Shown here piece by piece: positions 5,335-10,082 of a stretch of 10,082 nucleotides of DNA. The position numbers were made by a program, and so were the translations under genes. The notes beneath the pieces were generated by a model. It worked only from the letters and a program-made list of their open reading frames with translations, was not told the DNA's origin and ran no database searches. Position 1 is the first letter of the stretch, and every line of letters begins with the position of its first letter. This DNA comes from Oscillospiraceae bacterium (GTDB lineage Bacteria > Bacillota > Clostridia > Oscillospirales > Ruminococcaceae). The stretch is taken from the NCBI GenBank assembly GCA_022792755.1, contig JAAWBP010000016.1, positions 1 through 10,082 on the forward strand, read 5' to 3'.

Positions 5335-7245
5335 GTGAATATCGTTTTGGTGATCGACCAGTTCGACGACGGCAACAATGGAACAACCGTCACAGCGCGG
5401 CGGTATGCGCACGAGCTGCGCAGGCTGGGCCACCGGGTGACGATCCTTGCAGGGGGCGAACCGGCGGCGCATAAAATCTGTGCGCCGGCCCACAAAATCC
5501 CCTTTTTTGAAAAGCTGATCGAGTCGCAGGGGATGCAGTTCGCAAAGCCTGACGACCGCGCATATTATGAAGCGTTCAAGGATGCCGACGTCGTCCATTT
5601 TTACATGCCCTTCCGCTTTTGCCGGCGGGGGGAGGAGCTTGCCCGCCAGCTGCATATCCCGACGGTCGCTGCCTTCCACGTCCAGCCGGAGAACATCACC
5701 TCCAGCATTGGGCTCGGGAAGCGGAAAAACGTCAACCGCTTTCTCTACTGGTGGTTTTACCATGTCTTCTACAACCGCTTCCGCTTGATCCACTGCCCCA
5801 GCCGGTTCATCGCAGGCCAGCTCGCAGCCCATAACTATGACGCCGAGCTTTGTGTCATCTCGAACGGGGTGGACGACGCCTTTATCCCCCATCCGGAATG
5901 GAAGGCGGAGCGGAAGCCGGAGGACGTTCTCAACGTCCTGATGATCGGGCGGCTCTCCGGCGAAAAGCGGCAGGATTTAATCATTGAGGCGGCAAAGCGG
6001 AGCCGGTACCGGGACAGGATCCAGCTCCATTTTGCCGGGAAAGGGCCGAAGGAGGCCGAATACCGCCGCCTTTCGAAGGGGTTGCCGCGGCCGCCGGTTT
6101 TCGGGTTTTACTCAACGGAGGAGCTGGTCGGGCTGATTAACCGCTGTGACTTGTATATCCACTCCTCTGATGCGGAAATCGAGGGGATTTCCTGCATGGA
6201 AGCCCTCGCCTGCGGGCTTGTCCCCGTCATCTCCGATTCTGTTCTCTCCGCCACCCGGCAGTTTGCCTTAGACGAGCGGAGCCTCTTCAAAGCGGGTGAC
6301 CCCAGCGATCTCGCCCGCCGGATGGATTACTGGTTTGAGCATCCGGAAGAACGGCTTAAAATGGAGGCCGCCTATGCCCAAAAAGGGGAAGAGATGCGGG
6401 TGAGCGCCTGTGTCCGCCAGGCGGACGCCATGTACTGCAAAGCGGTGGAGGAGCAGCGCAAAAACGGGTATGTCCGCCCCAAGGAGCTGAAAATCCGGCG
6501 GATTACCCATCCGGATGCCGACCGGATCAACAAGCGGTACGCGAAGCACTCGCCGGTCCGCCGCGGACTGACGAGGGCCTTTACCAACCTGCTCGCCGTA
6601 ATCCTTTCCGTGTTCGATTCCCTCTTTCTCGGCTTTTCGATCAAGGGGAAAGAGCATCTCTCCTCGGTGGAGGGCGGCGCCGTGACGGTCTGCAACCACG
6701 TCCATCCGATGGACTGCACCATGGTCAAGATCGCCCTTTTCCCGCGGCTGGTGCGTTACGTCAGCCTCCGCCGGAACCTGGAGCTCCCCTTGATCGGGTG
6801 GATCCTGAAGGCCTGCGGCGTTCTGCCGCTGCCGGAGCATCCGATCCGGATCGCCCGCTTTCAAAAAGAGCTGGAGAAGGGGATTGCCGCCGGGGAATGG
6901 GTACACTATTATCCAGAGGGGATGCTGGTCAAATATTATGAGGGGCTCCGGCCCTTCCAGCCAGGCGCTTTCCTGACGGCCGTCCGCGCCAACTGCCCGG
7001 TGATCCCGCTGCGGATCAACTACAAGCAGCCGCACGGCCCGTGCGCCCTCTGGCGGAAAAGGCCCTTTTTGGAGCTTGTCGTCAAGGCGCCCCTCTACGC
7101 CGACCAGACCCTGCCGCAGAAGCAGGCGGCGCTGGATTTGATGCAGCGCACCCTTCGGGCGATGGGCGGCGTGGAAGAAAAAGACCCAGCCCCGGGGTAT
7201 CTCTCCGAACCGGAGGATGCCCCCATCGCTGGAACGGTAACCTAA
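5335..7245 (+). CDS. Fusion protein: GT4 glycosyltransferase plus PlsC-type acyltransferase
   Basis: The start is taken as GTG 5335 because AAGGAGGGGG lies 5 nt upstream; the frame is open to 5272, but that extra stretch is repeat sequence. The product has 636 residues. Residues 1-~385 are a GT-B retaining glycosyltransferase of family GT4. They start MNIVLVIDQFDDGNNGTTVT and carry GRLSGEKR (205-212) and an E-x7-E motif at E281/E289 (EIEGISCME, then ALACG). A basic linker and a hydrophobic segment (about 415-435) join a lysophospholipid acyltransferase domain with H-x4-D at H455/D460 (NHVHPMD), YYPEGM at 525-530 and CPVIPLRI at 554-561. The PEGM form replaces the common PEGT. By family knowledge the first half transfers a sugar from a nucleotide sugar and the second acylates a lyso-lipid at the membrane. 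A PgsA-like gene follows 38 nt downstream, pointing to membrane glycolipid or phospholipid synthesis. Both active sites look intact; substrates are unknown. Confidence 0.88.
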   Translation: MNIVLVIDQFDDGNNGTTVTARRYAHELRRLGHRVTILAGGEPAAHKICAPAHKIPFFEKLIESQGMQFAKPDDRAYYEAFKDADVVHFYMPFRFCRRGEELARQLHIPTVAAFHVQPENITSSIGLGKRKNVNRFLYWWFYHVFYNRFRLIHCPSRFIAGQLAAHNYDAELCVISNGVDDAFIPHPEWKAERKPEDVLNVLMIGRLSGEKRQDLIIEAAKRSRYRDRIQLHFAGKGPKEAEYRRLSKGLPRPPVFGFYSTEELVGLINRCDLYIHSSDAEIEGISCMEALACGLVPVISDSVLSATRQFALDERSLFKAGDPSDLARRMDYWFEHPEERLKMEAAYAQKGEEMRVSACVRQADAMYCKAVEEQRKNGYVRPKELKIRRITHPDADRINKRYAKHSPVRRGLTRAFTNLLAVILSVFDSLFLGFSIKGKEHLSSVEGGAVTVCNHVHPMDCTMVKIALFPRLVRYVSLRRNLELPLIGWILKACGVLPLPEHPIRIARFQKELEKGIAAGEWVHYYPEGMLVKYYEGLRPFQPGAFLTAVRANCPVIPLRINYKQPHGPCALWRKRPFLELVVKAPLYADQTLPQKQAALDLMQRTLRAMGGVEEKDPAPGYLSEPEDAPIAGTVT

Positions 7246-7283
7246 ACGGCCTCAATTTTGCAGAAGGAAAGGAAGAATCGACT

Positions 7284-7865
7284 TTGAAGATAAAAGCCCG
7301 GGAGATCTTCAGCATCCCAAACCTGTTGACCTATCTCCGTTTTATCCTGATCCCGTTTTTCGTCTGGGCTTACCTGACAGCCACCTCGCCGAGCGGCTAC
7401 TTTCTGGCGGCCGTGCTGATCCTCCTCTCCGGCTTTACCGATGTAGCGGATGGATTCATCGCCCGGCATTTCAACATGGTGACCGACTGGGGAAAGGCGG
7501 TCGACCCTGTGGCGGATAAACTCACCCAGGCGGCAATCGCCTTCTGCCTTGTGTTCCGCTACCCTTGGATGTGGATCCTGCTCGCCTTATTCATCGTCAA
7601 GGAGCTTTACATGGGGATCGCAAGCCTCATCCTGCTGCGCAAGGGGAAGAAGCTCGACGGGGCGATGTGGTTTGGGAAGGCCTCGACCGCGGTTTTCTAC
7701 CTGGTCATGATTGTCCTGATCGCCTACCCGCCCATGCCGGCGGCGATTGCTTACACTATGATGGCGGTCTCCGGCTGCTTCCTTCTGTTGGCTTTCGTCC
7801 TCTACATTCCACAGTACAACCGCCTCTACCGGGAGTACAAGGCAGAACAGCGAGGTGCCGGGTGA
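7284..7865 (+). CDS. CDP-alcohol phosphatidyltransferase, PgsA-like
   Basis: The full signature is present: D53-V-A-D56-G57-x2-A60-R61-x8-G70-x3-D74-x3-D78 (DVADGFIARHF, then TDWGKAVDPVADK). The beginning, FSIPNLLTYLRFILIPFFVW, and NMVTDWGKAVDPVADK closely resemble phosphatidylglycerophosphate synthase, and 193 residues with several membrane helices is the right size. The likely reaction is CDP-diacylglycerol plus glycerol 3-phosphate giving phosphatidylglycerophosphate, but other alcohols are possible and a second paralogue may exist elsewhere. The start is TTG 7284, preceded by AAGGAAG about 8 nt away; the open frame extends to 7041 inside the upstream gene, but that is a shadow. It follows the fusion gene by 38 nt and should be cotranscribed. 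A hairpin (GCCGGG TGAT CCCGGC, 7857-7872) holds the TGA stop in its loop. Confidence 0.88.
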   Translation: MKIKAREIFSIPNLLTYLRFILIPFFVWAYLTATSPSGYFLAAVLILLSGFTDVADGFIARHFNMVTDWGKAVDPVADKLTQAAIAFCLVFRYPWMWILLALFIVKELYMGIASLILLRKGKKLDGAMWFGKASTAVFYLVMIVLIAYPPMPAAIAYTMMAVSGCFLLLAFVLYIPQYNRLYREYKAEQRGAG

Positions 7866-7878
7866 TCCCGGCGGGACA

Positions 7879-7998
7879 GACGCGCCCCATAGGCGGCGCA
7901 AATTTGTAGGTTCGTAACCCGCGAACCGTATGTTTTATACAATGCTCCTCGCAGGACGATCACTCAAAAACTGATGAAGCGTTCGGGTGCGAAGTACC
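7879..7998. repeat. Palindromic intergenic repeat R7 (arm II plus arm I)
   Basis: The left arm is a diverged type II, GACGCGCCCCATAGGCGGCG to CCCGCGAAC (7918-7926). The spacer is itself a small inverted repeat, GTATGTTTTATAC. The right arm is type I reversed, from CCTCGCAGG (7947-7955) through ACTCAAAAACTGATG to GCGTTCGGGTGCGAAGTACC. Confidence 0.7.
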
Positions 7999-8023
7999 AG
8001 CGGCGGGCCTGTGCCCTCGGCAG

Positions 8024-8131
8024 GGCAATATGCGATCCAGAGGCGGTGCGAGTAACAACGTTTGTGTCCCGCGAGGTGCCTCGCAGGTCTATCACCCCAA
8101 AACCGGTAAAACCTTGGTGTGCGAACTGGCC
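8024..8131. repeat. Palindromic intergenic repeat R8 (arm II plus arm I, no spacer)
   Basis: The left arm is type II: ATGCGATCCAGAGGCGGTGC, then AACAACGTTTGTG and CCCGCGAGG (8068-8076). The usual spacer is missing, so the two inner half-sites are almost fused (CCCGCGAGGTGCCTCGCAGG, 8068-8087). The right arm is type I reversed with AAAACCGGTAAAACC and GGTGTGCGAACTGGCC. Confidence 0.78.
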
Positions 8132-8153
8132 ACCGGGGCCACCCGGCCCCGCC

Positions 8154-8182
8154 TTGCGGAAATGGGGAAAAAAGGATATAAT
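8154..8182 (+). promoter_or_regulatory. SigA-type promoter of the cyclophilin gene
   Basis: TTGCGG (8154-8159) and a perfect TATAAT (8177-8182) are separated by 17 nt, with an A-rich spacer. Transcription should start near 8189, leaving a leader of about 97 nt. It lies 12 nt beyond the last repeat-associated hairpin, so the gene has its own promoter rather than relying on read-through. Confidence 0.8.
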
Positions 8183-8208
8183 AAAAGGCAAAGTTTCAAA
8201 TATGTTAT

Positions 8209-8263
8209 GCGTGTAAGGGCCGGCCTTCACGCAGCAAAAAGGATTCAGGCCGTAGGCACGGCC
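8209..8263 (+). promoter_or_regulatory. Two hairpins in the cyclophilin leader
   Basis: The first hairpin pairs GCGTG-AAGG (8209-8218, one bulged T) with CCTTCACGC (8224-8232) around a 5-nt loop. The second pairs GGCCG (8248-8252) with CGGCC (8259-8263) around TAGGCA. Both lie in the predicted leader upstream of the ribosome binding site. I do not recognise a known riboswitch class, and there is no terminator-like T-tract; they may affect mRNA stability or translation. Confidence 0.4.
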
Positions 8264-8285
8264 AATCTTTATAAAGGAAAGGGAT

Positions 8286-8807
8286 ATGCAGATGAATCCG
8301 ATTGTCACCATAAAAATGGGCACAGGAAAGACGATCAAAGCGGAACTTTACCCGGAGATCGCGCCGAATACCGTCAACAATTTTATCTCCTTAGTTAAAA
8401 AAGGTTTCTACAACGGCTTAATTTTCCACCGGGTCATCCCCGGCTTTATGATCCAGGGGGGCGACCCGGACGGCGTTGGAACTGGTGGGCCCGGCTACCA
8501 GATCAAGGGTGAATTTTCCCGCAACGGCGTTAAAAACGACCTCAAGCACACCACCGGCGTTCTTTCGATGGCCCGCGCCATGCATCCAGACAGCGCCGGA
8601 TCCCAGTTTTTCATCATGGCAGCCGACGCGCCGCATCTCGACGGCCAGTATGCGGCCTTCGGAAAGGTGACGGAGGGGATCGACGAGGTGCTGCGGATCG
8701 TCGGTGTCGAACGGGACGGGAGAGACAGGCCGCTCTCGGACGAGGTGATGGCCGAGGTCACGGTCGACACCGCGGGCGTTGATTACCCGGAGCCGGTCGT
8801 CGAATAA
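8286..8807 (+). CDS. Cyclophilin-type peptidyl-prolyl cis-trans isomerase
   Basis: The 173-residue protein is a single cyclophilin domain of standard bacterial size. It catalyses cis-trans isomerisation of peptidyl-proline bonds during folding. With numbering from ATG 8286, the core FHRVIPGFMIQGG (47-59) supplies the catalytic arginine R49 and Q57. GVLSMARAMHPDSAGSQFFI (91-110) and LDGQYAAFGKV (118-128) complete the active site. The residue matching the cyclosporin-binding tryptophan of human CypA is histidine (H117), so weak drug binding is likely. No signal peptide is seen, so it is cytoplasmic. Translation could also begin at ATG 8292 (MNPIVTI), which is better spaced from the AAGGG and looks like many relatives. 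It has its own promoter and leader. A GCAGGG TGC CCCTGC hairpin follows 6 nt after the stop, then repeats. Confidence 0.93.
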   Translation: MQMNPIVTIKMGTGKTIKAELYPEIAPNTVNNFISLVKKGFYNGLIFHRVIPGFMIQGGDPDGVGTGGPGYQIKGEFSRNGVKNDLKHTTGVLSMARAMHPDSAGSQFFIMAADAPHLDGQYAAFGKVTEGIDEVLRIVGVERDGRDRPLSDEVMAEVTVDTAGVDYPEPVVE

Positions 8808-8828
8808 CTGCGGGCAGGGTGCCCCTGC

Positions 8829-8885
8829 TGTCAATTCACACTCAAACGTTTGATCGGTTTTAAGGTTTTTATCTTGCGAGGCGCG
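8829..8885. repeat. Half palindromic repeat R9 (arm I only)
   Basis: A single type I arm, GTCAATTCACACTCAAACG, then GATCGGTTTTAAGG and TTTTTATCTTGCGAGG (inner half-site 8873-8881). It is followed directly by GGGTGGCCTCGGC and the start of R10. The right arm is missing, which looks like a deletion or an insertion of R10. Confidence 0.6.
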
Positions 8886-8901
8886 CCGGGTGGCCTCGGC
8901 A

Positions 8902-9030
8902 AGTCAATTCGCACCCGAACGTTTTGCCGGTCTCTGGGCTTTTGTCCTGCGAGGCACATGAAACGGAACAACTACAACGTACCTCGCGGGTTACCAACGT
9001 TGTTCCTTATTCTGCCTGCGGATCGCGTAT
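8902..9030. repeat. Palindromic intergenic repeat R10 (arm I plus arm II)
   Basis: The left arm is a near-consensus type I, GTCAATTCGCACCCGAACG, then TTTTGCCGGTCTCTGGG and CCTGCGAGG (8946-8954). The spacer is ATGAAACGGAACAACTACAA. The right arm is type II reversed, CCTCGCGGG (8982-8990), then CAACGTTGTTCC, ending GGATCGCGTA. This arm is the reverse complement form of the left arm of R8. Confidence 0.75.
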
Positions 9031-9076
9031 CGTCCAGCCCGGTCACGGGCCGCGTTTGTCTAGCCGGGGACACCCC

Positions 9077-9115
9077 GCAAAACACCCCTCAGCTTCTTGC
9101 TGAGGGGTGTTTTGC
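9077..9115. terminator. Bidirectional Rho-independent terminator
   Basis: A perfect 17-bp stem (9077-9093 with 9099-9115) closes a 5-nt loop TTCTT. The stem has AAAA near its left foot and TTTT near its right foot, so a T-run is present on either strand. It begins 6 nt after the stop of the minus-strand metallopeptidase gene, which it surely serves, and it faces the cyclophilin transcript from the other side. Confidence 0.88.
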
Positions 9116-9120
9116 TGCAT

Positions 9121-10080
9121 TCAGGCGGCAGATAAGGGTTGCCGGATCGAAGTGCCTGCATATCTGCCGTATTGGTAAGCGTCAAATTGTCTGAAGGCTT
9201 CGTCGAAGCCGTCCCTGTCTCCCCGCCGCGTGGCCGCAGCCTCGTAGGCGTCGAACAGGGTGCTTTCAGAGAGGTCGAAGGTTTCATCCATCATCGAGTA
9301 AAGGTATTTCACCTTCATATAGAGCGGATCATATTCCTGCTGAGAAAGCTTGGAGGACATCACCAGCGAAAAGGCCGCCAAATCCTCAAAAACGGTTGCA
9401 ACGTCTTCGTAGTAATCGGTCATGCCGTATTCATAGGCAAAGAAGGCCTCGCAGCCGTCCTCCCACTCTTCCCCATATTCGTAGCCCCCGTTGAGGGAAG
9501 TCCAAATATCCTCTACTTCGTCCATGCCGTACTGGTACTCCAGCGCGTCGTGGATCGCGTGCCCGAGCTCATGTGCAATGGTCTCCACTGTGATCCCGTT
9601 GGTGACGGAAGGGTCGGGCGTATTGCGGGGAGCAAAGATTTTAATGTGGATCAGGTCGGATCTGTAGCTGGTCTCCCCCAGGCTGTCGCTGTGCTCGTCG
9701 ACGAATTCCATCGAGAAAGCGCAGTCCCGCCGCCAGAGGCTTCTCAGAAATCCTTTGATCAGCGGCTTTGAGAAGATTTCCAGCGTCTCGTCCAGAATTG
9801 CGCAGTTTTCCTCCCCGTTTTCATCCGAGAGGAGCTGGTCCGGGTCCTCGATTTCAAAGCCGTATTTCCGTTCGAGCTCGTCGACCGTCCGTGCCGCGCC
9901 GACGGTGTCATCCTGGCTGTAGGAGGGGCCGTCGTCCCAGCTGTAGGGGTCGTCCGCAATAGAAGATTCCAGGGAGTCCAGCGCATCCTGCATGATGTCG
10001 TTCCTGTCCTCGAGGGCCCGGTCCAGCCCGGTCAAAAAGAAGTAGCAGGAGGAAAAGAGGATGCAGATGGAACAGAGCAT
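9121..10080 (-). CDS. Membrane-anchored or secreted HExxH metallopeptidase-like protein (5' end may lie outside window)
   Basis: At least 319 residues are visible. The zinc motif HELGHAIHD (H170, E171, H174 counted from ATG 10080) lies in ITVETIAHELGHAIHDALE. About 50 residues later, TDYYEDVATVFEDLAAF offers E225 as the likely third ligand, the pattern of a gluzincin; this is inference. The first ~19 residues (LCSICILFSSCYFFLTGL) are hydrophobic and cysteine-rich, consistent with a signal peptide or membrane anchor; the FSSC lipobox is poor. A very acidic region (about 40-95) separates it from the catalytic part. The ATG is two bases from the window edge, so the true start may be further upstream. 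I cannot name the peptidase family; the closest description is an uncharacterised clostridial putative zinc metallopeptidase. The gene stops 6 nt before a strong terminator. Confidence 0.75.
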   Translation of the reverse strand: MLCSICILFSSCYFFLTGLDRALEDRNDIMQDALDSLESSIADDPYSWDDGPSYSQDDTVGAARTVDELERKYGFEIEDPDQLLSDENGEENCAILDETLEIFSKPLIKGFLRSLWRRDCAFSMEFVDEHSDSLGETSYRSDLIHIKIFAPRNTPDPSVTNGITVETIAHELGHAIHDALEYQYGMDEVEDIWTSLNGGYEYGEEWEDGCEAFFAYEYGMTDYYEDVATVFEDLAAFSLVMSSKLSQQEYDPLYMKVKYLYSMMDETFDLSESTLFDAYEAAATRRGDRDGFDEAFRQFDAYQYGRYAGTSIRQPLSAA

Positions 10081-10082
10081 GG

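Larger units (their letters stand above)
7866..8153. other. Intergenic region 4, filled by two palindromic repeats
   Basis: Between the PgsA-like gene and the cyclophilin promoter lie a small hairpin (TCCC GGC GGGA, 7866-7876), repeat R7, a boundary hairpin (TGCCC TCGGCA GGGCA, 8012-8027), repeat R8 and a 5-5-5 hairpin (TGGCC ACCGG GGCCA, 8127-8141). The last is identical to the one closing R2. No gene is seen. Confidence 0.7.
8808..9076. other. Intergenic region 5 (convergent), filled by two palindromic repeats
   Basis: It contains a 6-3-6 hairpin (GCAGGG TGC CCCTGC, 8814-8828), half element R9, element R10, a hairpin GCCCG GTCA CGGGC near 9038-9051 and CGGGG ACA CCCCG (9065-9077) directly before the terminator. 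No gene is supported, although an open frame runs across it. Confidence 0.65.

Noticed and set aside
6268..7035. 255-residue minus-strand frame
   Set aside because: It is antisense to the acyltransferase fusion and has shadow-type composition.
7041..7283. Long N-terminal extension of the PgsA-like protein
   Set aside because: It overlaps the fusion gene and is proline/glycine/arginine-rich; family proteins begin at the IPNLLT segment, which fits TTG 7284.
520..9076. Integron attC sites or CRISPR repeats as explanation of the palindromes
   Set aside because: The flanking genes are ordinary, on both strands and not cassette-like, no integrase is present, and the copies are degenerate and unevenly spaced without unique spacers of constant length.
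8850..9194. 114-residue plus-strand ORF with a possible ATG
   Set aside because: It runs through R10 and the terminator into the antisense of the metallopeptidase gene and has no ribosome binding site.

Overview
The window looks like a chromosomal segment of a GC-rich, low-G+C-type-relative Firmicute, most likely an anaerobic gut clostridium of the Oscillospirales/Ruminococcaceae kind. This is inferred from GGAGG-type ribosome binding sites, TTG and GTG starts, AT-rich promoters in otherwise GC-rich DNA, and the family character of the proteins. No RNA gene, IS transposase, phage gene or CRISPR array is visible.

Layout. (1) 1-519: 3' end of a GH42 beta-galactosidase, followed after a repeat-filled gap by a 12-helix LacY-like MFS permease (933-2144); together they suggest galactoside uptake and hydrolysis. 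(2) 2486-4494, minus strand: an AraC-type regulator and, downstream of it, an unrecognised small helical protein. (3) 4548-4707: an AT-rich divergent promoter region, then a small two-helix membrane protein (4708-4947). (4) 5335-7865: a two-gene lipid operon. Its first gene fuses a GT4 glycosyltransferase to a PlsC-type acyltransferase, and the second is a PgsA-like CDP-alcohol phosphatidyltransferase; together they look like a membrane glycolipid/phospholipid module. (5) 8286-8807: a cyclophilin with its own strong promoter and a structured leader. (6) 9121-10080, minus strand: a membrane-anchored or secreted HExxH metallopeptidase-like protein, ending at a 17-bp bidirectional terminator.

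The most unusual content is non-coding. Five intergenic regions (520-932, 2145-2449, 4948-5334, 7866-8153, 8808-9076) each hold two copies, ten in all, of a roughly 105-135 bp imperfect palindromic element. Most copies have an inner half-site close to CCTGCGAGG on the left, a short AT-richer spacer, and CCTCGCAGG or CCTCGCGGG on the right. The arms end near TTCGCAC/GTGCGAA or GCGATTC. Arms come in at least three interchangeable types. Most element boundaries carry a small GC hairpin of fixed geometry (5-bp stem with 5-nt loop, or 6-bp stem with 3-nt loop) whose stem bases covary between copies. All five regions lie downstream of a gene 3' end; none lies in the divergent promoter region. They behave like a REP/BIME- or MITE-like family that I cannot match to a named one.
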